64,000 nt of DNA, taken from contig CP136064.1 of assembly GCA_032622095.1 (NCBI GenBank), forward strand, positions 194,341,948 to 194,405,947. Direction: 5' to 3'. The notes under the pieces were generated by a model, which saw only the letters and a program-made list of their open reading frames with translations, ran no database searches and was not told where the DNA came from. Shown one piece after another: positions 12,560 to 24,037 of the stretch. A program made the translations under genes and the position numbers. Origin of the DNA: Siphonodentalium dalli. Lineage: Eukaryota > Mollusca > Scaphopoda > Gadilida > Siphonodentaliidae. How positions within the stretch are numbered: position 1 is the first letter of the stretch; every line of letters starts with the position of its first letter.

Positions 12560-15417
12560 TATATGATTATATTTCTTTGTTTTTAGAAGAAATAGAGCAA
12601 AGGCTGACTAATATGGATTCAAAACTTGACAAGGGGGACACCACCGAAGAACCAGAAATAGAAAAACTACATTCTGAAGTGGAATCCATTAGGGAACAAA
12701 TAATCAGAGGAATTATTTTGCGGACAAAAGCCAAATGGAAGGTTGAAGGAGAAAAAGGCACCAAATATTTTTGTAATCTTGAAAAGAGACACTATACTGA
12801 GAAACTTATTTAAAAAATAATCAAGGCAGATGGTTCAGAAACAATTTTTTTTCTAGAAATACAAGGAGAACAAGAATTGTTCTACAAAGATCTGTATAGA
12901 TCCCAATTAGGTACAGTAAACAATGACATTTCTGATATTTTTTTTGGGACACCAATAACCCTTTTCTCAATTTTCTTGATGAAACAGAGTCGGAATCACT
13001 GGAAGGACCTCTTTCCTATTCTGAAATTCTGAATGTGCATCAGTTTTGAAGAAATTGAAAAATAACAAATCACTTGGAAGTGACGGTTTCACAACCATCT
13101 TTTACAAATTCTTTTGGAATGATCTTAGACAATACCTGATTAAGTCACTTAACTATGGTTACTCAAATGAAGAGCTATCAATTACACAAAGATGTGGAAT
13201 AATTACATGTATCCCTAAACAAAATAAAAAATAAACACTTCCTAAAAAATTGGAGGCCAATTTCTCTACTTAATATTGACACAACAATAGCATCAGCAGT
13301 AATAGCAATCCGAATAAAAATGTACCGTCCAAAGCTAATCTCAGACTCGCATCTTGGATTTATGTCTGGACGCTATATAGGAGAATCAACCAGGTTAATA
13401 TCTGATATAATGGAAAAGTTTGAAAAAAATGATATATGTGGCATCCTCACTATACTAGACTTTGAAAAGGCATTTGACTCTTTGAATGGAATTTTATTCA
13501 AAATTGTCTTAAATTCTTCAAATTTGGGCCCTCAATAATAAGATGGGTGAGAACTTTTTACAACAATATTTATAGCCATATAACTAATACCGGAAATCTA
13601 TCAAATAACGTAGACATATACAGAGGAGTCAGACAAGGCGACCCATTGTCACCCTACTTATTTATTCTATGTGTAGAAATACTAAGCGCTCGGCTGAAAT
13701 TTAACCCAGACATAAAAGGTATTCAAATAAGAAACTCAGAATATACTCTGACAGATGACCTAACTCTATTCATCCAGGATGATCGAAATAACGCTCTTCA
13801 AACTTTCAACGATTTTGGAAGAATATCGGGCTTAAAAGTTAACTTTGATAACACCCAAGCTATTTGGATTGGACCAAAAAGGGATGTGGCGAAGAAATAC
13901 CTACCGAACAAGGAATTACTTGGAATCATAACCAATCCTTTACTATACTAGGTATTGAATTTAATATCTTCAATGAAAATCATATTGAAAACAACTATAA
14001 AACCAAAATTTACCAAATGATTGATCTTTTAGAAACCTTAGCCTCGTTGGAAAAATCACAGTTATTAAGACTCTAGCATTACCAATATTGACTCACTGCC
14101 TCACAGTGCTCCCAGCTCCCTCAAACCAAATTTCAGACACAATCCAAAAATGTTTTTTCAAGTTTTTTATCTTGTCAGGAAAACCAGACAAGATAAAACG
14201 AAATGTAATTATTAATAACTTGGAGGTAGGGGGACTAAAATCCCCCCATCTAGATTAATTTACGAAAGCTTTAAAAATGACTTGGATAAAGAAATTAATT
14301 GACCCTAATTGGGAGGCAAGATGGAAAACCCTATTAGTTGACGACATAGAGCCTTTTGGGGGACATAAAATATGGCATCTCCACCAAGATGGTTTAAAAT
14401 TTATTGGTAACAAAGTGAACTATTTTTGGAAAGATGTTTTCAAAGCATGTGCTACCTTAGATCAGGGTAGTACCCTCGTCCGATATACTGTGTGAACCAC
14501 TATTCTTCAATAAAAACATTCCGGTTAACTGGCATATGGTCTGTAGTAAACTATAGATTAAAAAGGGAATTTACTCCCTGAACGACATTGTGCATGAAAA
14601 TTCAGGACTATTAGGATACAATGAGTTTTGTCTAAGGTACGACATAAGTACTCCATTCACCACCTATCACTGTATGTTGACTGCTCTTCCGCAAAACTGG
14701 AGGTTATATGCCAGGCAGAACCGGGGGATAGGCACAGTGACCACTCACAATCTTGAAAAACTGAAAAATTGTGAGAAGGCTTGCAAAAGCTTTTACCCAA
14801 TGTTTTTAGAAAAAAATGCTGCTATTCCTCACATATCACAAAAGAAATGAGAAGACAGGCTCAACAGAAATATTTCACCAGATGATTGGAAATTAATTTA
14901 TAGGCAAATAAGTAACATTGCAAATGATACTAGTTTACTTTCATTTCAATTCAAAATATCTCATGATATCCTTTATACTAACTCAAAGTTGTTTAAATGT
15001 AAAATGTCTGAAACAGAAGCATGCTTCCTGTACAATACGGACAAAGAGACAATTTTACACTTATTATATGATTGTTATATCTCAAAATAAATTTTATTGG
15101 AATTTCAAGACATACTTCAAAGTAAATGTGAGATTAACTTTACAATTTCACATGAAAAAAGTAATCCTGGGGTTAAGTGAGGAAAATGGACTAAAAGTTG
15201 ATAAAACATGATAATTTTCTGTCTGCTCCTATTTAAGCGATACATTTATTGCTGTAAAGTAAAAATAAACACTGCCTACTGTAAAGTGCTCATAGAATAT
15301 CTCAGAAGATATCAAATGCTTGAGCTCATGCCGCTTAAACAACATGCCTCCAAACAAGAAATTCAATTAATTGAGGAAAAACACACACTGTCCCGAGTGG
15401 TATTGATAAGCTATTGA
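12560..15417 (+). pseudogene. L1/Tx1-type LINE, ORF2 remnant (reverse transcriptase to C-terminus)
   Basis: Plus-strand fragments in changing frames follow the order of an L1/Tx1-type ORF2. A linker with AKWKVEGEKGTKYF lies at about 12725-12770. The reverse transcriptase N-part (KNNKSLGSDG) follows at about 13055. Motif A is DFEKAFDS at about 13460, and GVRQGDPLSPYLF is at about 13630. The expected Y/F-A-D-D box reads LTDD at about 13750. A C-terminal domain with a damaged Cys-His cluster (FLYNTDKETILHLLYDC) lies near 15030. The endonuclease half and 5' end are missing. Several frameshifts and stops, plus the altered catalytic box, make it non-functional. Its start is shared with segment B at 11640-11846, so the insertion came before that duplication. 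The 5' limit is uncertain by about 80 bp. Confidence 0.85.
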
Positions 15418-15674
15418 AGGGTCTTCCACTTCGCATGCAAAATAGCAAAATATTATTAATTGATGACTGATGTACATGTACAGTACACACATAGTAATAC
15501 CAATTAACGTTATGATTTGAAACTAACCATGATAGGATATTGACAGTAAGGTGGTATTATCTACTACGAGTGGTATTAGTAATAATAGTACCATTCTAGA
15601 ATAATATGTATGGGAAATATTAAAGGAAAAAACAATAGTTACAATACAATTAGAACTTTTTTTTAATAATCGCA

Positions 15675-16170
15675 AGAAGAGCGAATTGCGCTTAAGCACA
15701 ATAAGGGAATCTCTATTGTGATTAATCGCAATAAGGATATATTTAACTGTGTTTAAGCGCAATAATGGAATTTACAAATTGCGCTTATATAATAAAACCC
15801 AATAAGGAATCTCTTAATAAGGAATATATTATATATAGAACATAAACTCCCTATAATTCAGGTGGTGTAGTCCATCTCCATGGTACAATGGGTGGAACAA
15901 ATAGAGGATTATTCTACTATTTGCACAAGGGTGATCTAATGAGAGAGATATTAATTGCGCTTAAGTGCAATATTGATGTAATTTCGCTTACGTGTAATAA
16001 GGAATGTCTTATTACACTTAAGCGCAATAAGAATATTCCTTATTGCACAGGAATATCACATTGTGCTTAAGCGCAATAAGGTATCTCTAACTGCGCTTAA
16101 GCACAATAACTGAAGGAATATTCTTATTGGGCTTGAGCTCAATTAGAGATTCCTTAAGTTATTGCAGTTA
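15675..16170. repeat. Irregular array of a palindromic TTGCGCTTAAGCGCAA motif
   Basis: About nine near-copies of TTGCGCTTAAGCGCAA (variants GTGCTTAAGCGC, GCGCTTAAGCAC, CACTTAAGCGC), most followed by TAAGGAAT or TAAGGTATC. They occur near 15685, 15748, 15775, 15955, 16015, 16055, 16095 and 16130. Spacing is irregular (about 30-180 bp). Each copy is self-complementary around CTTAAG. No gene overlaps. Function unknown; a decayed minisatellite or an array of protein-binding sites are the two readings. Confidence 0.65.
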
Positions 16171-16484
16171 ATCGAAATTGTCTATTAAATGTCAAGTTGG
16201 TTTCCCATAGAGATCATCAACGATGTCTATGCGCAAGGGACCTACGCCAGTCTTCTATGTTGGGATTCCAATTGTTGGCTTATTAAATATGCACATATGC
16301 TTAAGATACAGTCGTGCGCGAAGTGCGCTCCCGTAGGTCGGGTTTTGGATCCCAGTGAATTAAAATATCATTGAAATAATCGCCCCCCCCCCCCATCCAA
16401 TAAACATCCATATATTGAATATACATGTTTTTGGAGCAGAATTAGATAGTCCATATTGGACGCCATCATGGAATTAAATTTTTG
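16171..16484. other. Gap, nothing recognised
   Basis: Only a short frame without similarity and a run of C at about 16382-16394. Confidence 0.4.
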
Positions 16485-16830
16485 TATTTAATTTTCACAC
16501 TTAGTTATTAGTTATGTGGATGGCGTTATCATTAAACATCACACCCGTATATCGATTATGTGGATAGAGTTATCATTAAACCTCACATCCTTATATTGGT
16601 TACAGTAATGCCCAAAGTAATTGACCACTTAACCACAGCAGAATTATTGGTAATTTTTCAGGATTTAAAATCCTGAAAAATTACCCATAATTCTGCTGTG
16701 GTTAAGTGGTCAATTACTTTGGACATTACTGTATGTGGATGGAGTTATCATTACACCTCACATCCTTATATTGGTTAGGTTATGTAGATGTGAGTTATCA
16801 TTAAACCTCACATCAGTGTGTTGGGGATTT
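16485..16830. repeat. 44-50 bp tandem repeat, four units, interrupted by a MITE
   Basis: Units carry TATGTGGATGGAGTTATCATTA and CCTCACATCCTTATATTGG. The GTTATCATTA motif starts at about 16525, 16569, 16744 and 16794. Subtracting the MITE at 16603-16731 plus one TA gives spacings of 44, 44 and 50 bp. Confidence 0.75.
16603..16731. mobile_element. Palindromic MITE with TA target duplication (Tc1/mariner-like)
   Basis: A 129-bp, almost perfect hairpin. It begins CAGTAATGCCCAAAGTAATT and ends with the complement (AATTACTTTGGACATTACTG). The centre is GATTTAAAATC, near 16667. It is flanked by TA on both sides. Neighbouring tandem units read GGTTATGTAGAT without it, which gives the empty site directly. 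TA duplication and a CAGT start fit the Tc1/mariner superfamily; no transposase is present. Confidence 0.85.
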
Positions 16831-17059
16831 TGGACCTTGACTTGGGACCTTTGGTTTTTAACGCAACAAATGCGAGTACACCTTATACACAAGTTTCTTG
16901 GATAAGATGAGTTTGAAGCCTGCTTACATTTCGAAATGTTATCAGTTTTGTATCGTCTGCAGCAGAACTCGGCATGTTGAAGCAAAAGTTACAAGAGATA
17001 AAATATGTACTTAACGAGACTATAATAAAAATGAAAAAATAAATTGAGGGAGGAGTGGG

Positions 17060-17870
17060 CGATACAGGGAACTAAGGGTTGAACCGATATAAATTTGTAG
17101 AGCGATAATGACCAATGTTGACATATCATGCATCTCAACTCTACTGTTGCAACAAGGCTATAAAATGGGGGGGGGGGGGTGTCATAATCTTAGTTATCTC
17201 TATATAGTGCCAGAATAGTCATTTATGGACTTCTATAGTGGTACAATGCAAATTGGAATCAAATGATAAAAATATGTATGTAACACAACTACGTTATACG
17301 GATGAAAATAAAAATAATAATTTAGGCCGGGATTAGATGTTGGGTTGGTTAAATAGACTCGGAGAAAAAGGGGAACGATGAACTGACATAAATTAGTAGA
17401 GCGATAGCGATCAATGTTGCCATGTGATGCATTGCGACTGTACTGTAGCGGCAATAATATAAAATTGGGGGGGGGGGTCTGAAATTATCTCTATCTCTAT
17501 AGATGGCACCAGGATTATATAGAAAGGAATAGCAATTGATATACGTATACCGTATACTATAGTAATACCATAGACATATAAGTACAAGTATCACATGATA
17601 AAATATTACGTAACTTGACTATAGCGATGAAAAAACAATTGGACCGGGATTAGAGGTTCGGTTGGTTATATGTCGATAATTGGATATGGAATTCATACCG
17701 ATGAGATGATAAAAATTAGTGGAGCGATAAAGACCAATGTTGACACTTAGTCAGGCGGTTGATACGATAGACCGAAATAAATTTGTCGGGTGATAATGAC
17801 CAATGTTGACGTATAAAGTAACGCGACTGTACTGTCGCACAATTATCAGGTAGAACCTGTCAAATATGGA
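17060..17870. repeat. ~300-bp degenerate tandem repeat
   Basis: Blocks containing AGAGCGATAATGACCAATGTTGAC recur near 17098, 17397, 17720 and 17790. The first two are followed by a stretch with TGTACTGT and a G run (17167-17178 and 17467-17476). Divergence is high and the unit edges are not sharp. No gene is seen. Confidence 0.6.
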
Positions 17871-17924
17871 CTCTGGTGGCCAATATGGAACAGCTCAGAA
17901 AACATTCGCAGGGCCCTAAAATTT

Positions 17925-18440
17925 ATTTAAAATGGGATCTGCCATTAAAATTGATTTATGTCGATAAAATTCTTATTTTTCAAAATTTTAAGCTGAAACT
18001 TGGTGTGTCTGTGTGGAATACTTATATATTCCTAAAATGACAGGGTACAGCACGTAATTATTTTTTAGATGGAAGAAATTAATTTTTTTCGATGATAAAT
18101 TTTAACATGGGATTTGCTATTCAATTTCAAATCGATTTATGTCGATAAAACTCTTATTTTTCTAAATTTTAAGCTGAGACTTGGCGTGTCTTCGTGGAAT
18201 ACTTATATATTCCTAAAATGACAGGGTACAGCACGTAATTATTTTTTAGATTTAAGAAATTATTTTTTTTCGATGACAAATTTTAACACGGGATTTTCCC
18301 ATTCAAATCGATTTATGTCGAGAAAAACTGTTATTTTTCAAAATTTTAAGACTGCGTGGAATACTTATATATTCCTAAAATGACAGGGTCCAGCACGCAA
18401 TTATCTTTTAGATGGAAGAAATTGATTTATTTCCATGATA
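17925..18440. repeat. ~160-180 bp tandem repeat, three units
   Basis: Three units contain ATCGATTTATGTCGATAAAA, then TGGAATACTTATATATTCC, then ATGACAGGGTACAGCACG. The middle motif starts near 18013, 18194 and 18356. The third unit runs out near 18440 into unrelated sequence. Confidence 0.75.
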
Positions 18441-19499
18441 AAAATCGAGCGTGTACTGTGCCGCAGGCAGTGTGCGCTCAGAGTCAAAATGTAAACAACT
18501 TTCTCAAGTGTCGTTTTGGTCAACATATCGCTTTCTCGACGGGGAGATCTGATCCGAATAATAGCTAAGATGTATTTAGATAGAATTATTGAAAGAATTT
18601 GACCGATTATTGTGCATTTGAGAGAATCGAGTGGATAAAACGTTTGGTCAAACACGCGAATTCTGCCAATTACAGTTGCAGACGAGCGCTGTCAGAATCA
18701 GATAATACAGATTGACAACAAATGCAGGCCTGAAACTCACCTTTTTGGGAGGTAAATCCCACTTATTAGATATAAAAACAATCCTTCCTAAGCACATTCC
18801 ACAAGTTTTTAATATCTTAGGACACAGTAACAGTCAAAATGAATGAATTTAAATCACGATTCCGAGACGAAGCGAGACATGTACTGTGTACGATTTTTGA
18901 CTCATTTTGAGGCGCCTTGTTTTCGATGACGTCATTTGCGTTGCCCCACAACCTTAACCCTTTCCAATTCCAGCGCATTTCAATTGGTTGAAATTAAACA
19001 TTTCTCAAGTTCCAGCTCAACCTGAATCTAGTTACCCAATTGGTAGAAATACGTTAGCAGTAATTCTTAGTTTAATGAGTTATAACTCTAATTTTTTGAC
19101 GATATGAGCTCAACAGCATAATATGAAACAGTTTATGGCGGTGTTATCCAAACGTGTGCTTTGATAATGATTATAATTTTATTTTGCGATCAAACGTCAG
19201 TTCAGCTCAGCAGAAACGCATAGACACTAGTTCAGTTCAGCAGAAACGCATGTGTCCTACGATTATAGTACACCCACTGGACGCGCGTCGGTCAGTGGGT
19301 GAAAAAGACCTTCTCTCCCAAGAAAGATGGACAATATTTGAAAATCTGTTCGAGTAGCGGTCACTGTGCTTTCCCTCCTTTCTCCTATATATATATACAT
19401 GCCCGGGGAAGTATACAGTCTGCAATAATTCAACATTTTTCACAGGCAGTGAGTTAGATTCTATTACCAGAAATTCAGGACTTTACATGGCCCTGTATG
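18441..19499. other. Gap with no identified gene
   Basis: No convincing exon. There is a perfect CRE-like palindrome TGACGTCA at about 18928-18935, and two direct copies of CAGCAGAAACGCAT at about 19206 and 19236. A TATATATATA tract lies near 19386. This region borders the tandemly duplicated unit but is not part of it. Confidence 0.4.
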
Positions 19500-19893
19500 T
19501 TATATTGTTCATATACCATGCAGGGAATGTGTATGGCCTTGAATTCGTCGACTGTTCACTATTTTTAATTCTTTTATTTCCTGCCATTTCATAGTCATTG
19601 AAGTAACTAAAAGTACACTCAGGGAATTATTTGGTAATCACTACCATGTAGAATTGATGTAACTTCACAATGTAGACACGTATTAAGCCATGATGCCAAT
19701 CTCACTCATGATTTATTTGTTTAAAGCAAACCCTTTGCATAAAATTAACTACCCCCACATGGAGGAGGATACTGGATACCCAAAACTCATATTCCATATA
19801 TTTATAATTCATGTGTGTCATGTTATGTTCTTATGTTGATCCGAATAAAAAAGAAAATCAAATGAGAAGACAAATGTATGATTGATAATCTGG

Positions 19894-19899
19894 TTTATT
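19894..19899 (-). terminator. Polyadenylation signal of forkhead copy 1
   Basis: AATAAA on the minus strand, about 480 bases downstream of the stop at 20378. The same signal is conserved in copies 2 and 3. Confidence 0.55.
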
Positions 19900-20377
19900 T
19901 GTGCAATAACAATTTAAACATCAACATATTTTAGCACATCCACTTGATGATATAATGGTCGAATAACAATGATTCAAGAATATATACAATTGTAATTAAA
20001 GCATATTCGACTTAGTGTACAATTACATCTATCACAATGAATATAACAAAATAACAAAAAATAACAAGATATTCCATAAACGTGAAGAGATTTACATTCG
20101 CCGAATCAATGTTGGTTGGCCATATGATTTGAATTTCAAACTATTCCTAATTTGATAATCTGAAATGGTTGATTATAACAGTACATGTAACACTAAATAG
20201 TGATGTTTTGTCGAATTGAATGTATTAAAAAACGTTTGATAGTATAATGGCAGTGGTTTAGTGACGATGTATCAACCGCTGTGTTTAAGGCTCAAATTAT
20301 GACGTTGAGAGCTTTCGAAAATGCCAGATTCTCAATTTATCGTTTACGGAATATCATCAGTGTATCAACAATATCAC

Positions 20378-22574
20378 TTAAGAATACTTAACATGTTTGT
20401 AATAACAAGTAGACTGATAATCGATAACGTTGGATTTAGCACTGTCAGCATAGAGTTCGTTGTGTGGCACCGATACTGTAGATTCCGTTACAGGACTGTT
20501 GACGTAGTAAGAGCCGAATTGGTACGGATGCTGATAACCGTAACCATACTGCTGATGGTCGTTGAAATTATACGTCGGGTTGATCTGACAAGCAGGCGCT
20601 GATGGATAACTGTATGTAGCTGTCGGATAGGAACACTGTTCGTATTTAGCACTTGTCTGTTGAATTACTGGCACCACCGGCTCAGATAAGTTGTATTGTT
20701 GGATTGCACGTGGTGGCGAGCTGCTCGGGAGATCACAGGTGTAGGAGGAGTCTAATTTATAATCAGTTATCGGCCTAATAATATCGAACTCTGGACTGGA
20801 ATTCACTGTCTCGTAACCGCTGTCCACACTGATGTTGGGTGAACTGAGAATAGAATTAGATGATGAACACGGAGAAAGAGTCGGTGATTCGACTGGCGAA
20901 ACAGGTTCGACGAAAGGGTGAACTGTTCTCACTGTTGGCGATAGCCGGTCAGTCAACTGCTGGTCGGTTGTCGTTGGACTTACAGATGAAACAGTTCCGT
21001 CATGCGGTGATAGATCACAAATCTGCCTCTCGAAGACTTTTCGTGGTTCGGCTGACATGTAGAGGTTATGCTTGAATGTCTCCATTCTGTGTAGCAACGC
21101 TGCGGAAACACGGTCCCAGAACTGGCCGGCGTTCACTCGATAGTAGCCCCAACGCAGTGTGTTTGTGCCACTCTCTCGATCGACGTTAGATCGGTAGTCT
21201 CCCTTGGCAAATGTGGGAAGGCTGCTGGGAACGATGGTCCAGAGGAAGGTGGCTCTGCCGAGAGGTCCGGACTGGGGCTGACCGCGACCGACGCCGATCT
21301 TGGTGAAGCATTTGGTCTTGGAGAGGCTGTGTCTGACGGCGTTCTTCCAGTGTTCTCTTGTCGAATGCCGGAAGAATGAGAAGCGATGCTTGATGTAACG
21401 GTAGATCTCGGTGATTGGCAGGCAGAAGTTTGGAGATCTCAGGACGGCGATGTAAATGAGCTCGGTGTATGAGTAATTGGGCTTGACGTTGATGTCGTCT
21501 TTGACGTCAAGGCATTCGTAGAGAGCGACGAAGTTGTCGACGACTTTGCGGAGATCTATGTCGGCTTCTTGTGAGAATTGCGACTGGGCGTGCTGTTCGA
21601 TGACGCCTGAAACGGAAATGTTACTGTTATTCATAAGCAATTGATTATATATTTATTTCTCTCCTCCATCACATGAAGAGTTGCATGCATGAGTAACATA
21701 ACACAAACGTGAAGAAAAAAAGAACAGTTCAGTAGAAACCAACAAACTTACACAAATAGGATTACCTTTTGTTTATATATCCATTCCATTCGAAAATAAA
21801 TTTGTTTTCCACAAATGTGTGTTTTTATTGTAATTACACTTTGCTGTATTATTAACATTGAACGCCCATTATTGTTGAAACAGTTTTTCCTAGTTAAAGC
21901 TGCTAGTAATCTTCAGCATTCAGATCAGAAATCGTTTGAAATCAAAATTCTGCCAGTGGCTAGGGTGGTCAGAAAAAGCTCACATCGGCAGGTACAGACA
22001 ATTGTTTGCCTCTGCATCGAAGAAAAAAGCCTTGTAGCTTTATGAGCGTTTCTTATGGTAAAATATATCGTTTGATAAATCGAAATTTTTGAAATATTTA
22101 TGGACTTTGTAAAATATAAACCTATAATAGCATTGTTATCTCTGAGACAAACATAATTTACTGTACACTTGAGGCCTGTGAATAGTTTATCTTTTAGTTG
22201 TGACATGAATAACACTTTCCAATATTATTATTAGTATTATTTCTCAATAACATGATTGGATTGCATAGTTCCGTCCAAGTTGGTTGGTGAGAAAACATGG
22301 GGGTGATGTTTCCAAGAAGCCTGTCTTTGACAGAAAGTTAATTTATATCCTAAGAAGTTTCGGGAAGAGATACAAGTACATCATCTAATTAGCGCACCAG
22401 ATAGGGACACCGTGTCATTTCTACATCTGAGAAATTTTAGTCCAAGATGCAAGGGGGGGTAAGTTATTGCAGAGACTGACTGCTAAACATACCTGGTCGG
22501 TGTTGAAGAAGACGACGAACTTTTTCAGAGTGGTCATCGTGAACGGCAAATTCATCGGAAACTTTTCGCTTCAT
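20378..22574 (-). CDS. Forkhead (Fox-type) transcription factor, copy 1; two exons
   Basis: Exon 1 is 22574-22493 and exon 2 is 21606-20378, giving 436 residues. The start ATG has A at -3. Exon 1 ends CCAG/GTATGT and exon 2 follows TTTCCGTTTCAG, so an in-frame ATG at 21640 is intronic (intron 886 bp). The forkhead DNA-binding domain spans about residues 69-160. It has KPNYSYTELIYIAV (helix 1), the recognition helix WKNAVRHSLSKTKCFTKI (114-131) and a wing ending LWTIVP. Trp114, Asn116, Arg119 and His120 match the family. The tail is Ser/Pro-rich (with SVDSGYETV) and then Tyr/Gln/Pro-rich, as in activation domains. Expected role: sequence-specific nuclear transcription regulator. The domain is divergent and I cannot assign a Fox class. 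The coding part is clearly GC-richer than its surroundings, which supports a real gene. Confidence 0.9.
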
Positions 22575-22655
22575 GGTTGTTGAATCGTGTATGAAATGTT
22601 TGTCGTTGTTTGCTTGTGTACCAAGACTGAATACAAATCGTCGATCATTGGGGGA

Positions 22656-22663
22656 TATTTAAA
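22656..22663 (-). promoter_or_regulatory. TATA-like core promoter of forkhead copy 1
   Basis: TTTAAATA on the minus strand, about 82 bases upstream of the start codon. A TTCAGTC initiator-like match lies about 35 bases downstream of it. A CCAAT motif lies about 190 bases upstream of the ATG. All three features are kept in copy 2, and the TATA-like box also in copy 3. Confidence 0.5.
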
Positions 22664-22934
22664 CTGATCTATTGTTTTTACAATGGGTGGCTTGAGTTCT
22701 ACTGACACCCATTTGAAAACCATCGAGAAACCCGCACGCGTCATTGTTTAAATAATATTGACCAATCGCGTTGCAGCAACGAAGCCATGCCTTGTACTCA
22801 CGAACGGAAAGTTCAAAACAATTAATGCAGTCAGTGATCACAACTAATTAGGAACCATGTCTGATGTGATGACCACCTGATTATTGAAGGGCAGTCGAAT
22901 TGTGAACACAGTTCTTGTGGAGTTTTCAGTATGT

Positions 22935-24032
22935 CTGCATGTGACACTGATGGGTGATTCGTGACAATATTCCTGGTCTATTCAATCTGTCTGCCTGGCA
23001 CTAATTTTGTTGATTTGTGCAGTGTTCATTGGAGGTATTCTATTTTTTTTATAACTGCCATGGCTCATTCGAAACTCCAAAACTACGAAATTATAGGAGG
23101 GATAAGATGGATCCGTATATACACAATATACCGATCTAACGGCTTTATATACTTTAGATAAAGACTTTCACAGATGTGGCTTAAACGCTCTTTATTATTC
23201 AAGCTTCCAAATTTTGTGGGCGTAATTTGGAAGGAGGTATAAGATAGGTTGAGAAATACATATTGATATACCGGCTTCACATGCTCTGCAAAATACTTGC
23301 CAATGTTACAGTTGTTGTGATTGAATGAATATTGTTCTTATCTAAATCTTATTGTTAATTACTTGGAATTCGGAGTTATATACTGATACTGAAAGGGGAG
23401 AGAATCCACTTTGTTTTTCCTCGTAACAATAGTTTTCCATATGAATATGTATATACATGCGAATATGTATCTATTTCCATGTATACATCGCCTGCTATAT
23501 TAAGTATTAATCTCAAACACTGTGTTAACAGTTTAATAATAAATAAACATATTGTATTGTATATTGTATTGTATATTGTATTGTATATTGTATTGTATAT
23601 TGTATATTGTATATTGTATTGTATATTGTATTGTATATTGTATTGTATATTCTATTGTATATTCTATTGTATATTCTATTGTATATTCTATTGTATATTC
23701 TATTGTATATTCTATTGTATATTCTATTGTATATTCTATTGTATATTCTATTGTATATTCTATTGTATATTGTATTGTTGTATATTGTATTGTTGTATAT
23801 TGTATTGTTGTATATTGTATTGCTTTAAATTTTTCGCACAGAAGTGATATAATTTCTCTTTATTTCTACCATATCAAGAATAAAATAACAAGAAACGCTT
23901 TTTATTGTTCAATGTCGAAGTATGTTTGGGACCCAAACATTCTGAATTCGATGACTTGAATTACTCTTTATAACTGGACCGCGATGAAACAAATTAAGCG
24001 AGCATAATTTGGACCTTCAAACCACAAAGCGC
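22935..24032. repeat. X block, copy 2 (unit 1)
   Basis: Upstream flank of forkhead copy 1, matching 2213-2560 and 58130 onward. It starts GTGACACTGATGGGTGATTC. It includes the 12-bp minisatellite at 23549-23822 and continues past the 925-bp transposon at 24963. Confidence 0.7.
23549..23822. repeat. 12-bp TATATTGTATTG minisatellite (unit 1)
   Basis: Tandem TATATTGTATTG units, with about ten units carrying the variant TATATTCTATTG and three 15-bp units (TATATTGTATTGTTG) at the end. The long frames with Ile-Val-Leu-Tyr repeats are artefacts of the array. The copy in unit 2 is 28 bp shorter and differs in variant content. Confidence 0.95.
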
Positions 24033-24037
24033 ATTTA

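Noticed and set aside
20321-21075. Plus-strand frames opposite the forkhead gene
   Set aside because: They overlap a well-supported minus-strand coding exon and have no similarity; shadows.
21605-21640. ATG at 21640 as the forkhead start codon
   Set aside because: The twelve codons before VIEQ contain the acceptor TTTCCGTTTCAG and are not kept as coding in copy 3; a conserved upstream exon with a proper donor supplies the N-terminus.
23479-23959. Long frames of Ile-Val-Leu-Tyr or Tyr-Cys-Ile repeats, also at 32453-32905
   Set aside because: All three plus-strand frames are open because the 12-bp minisatellite lacks stops; a simple-repeat artefact.
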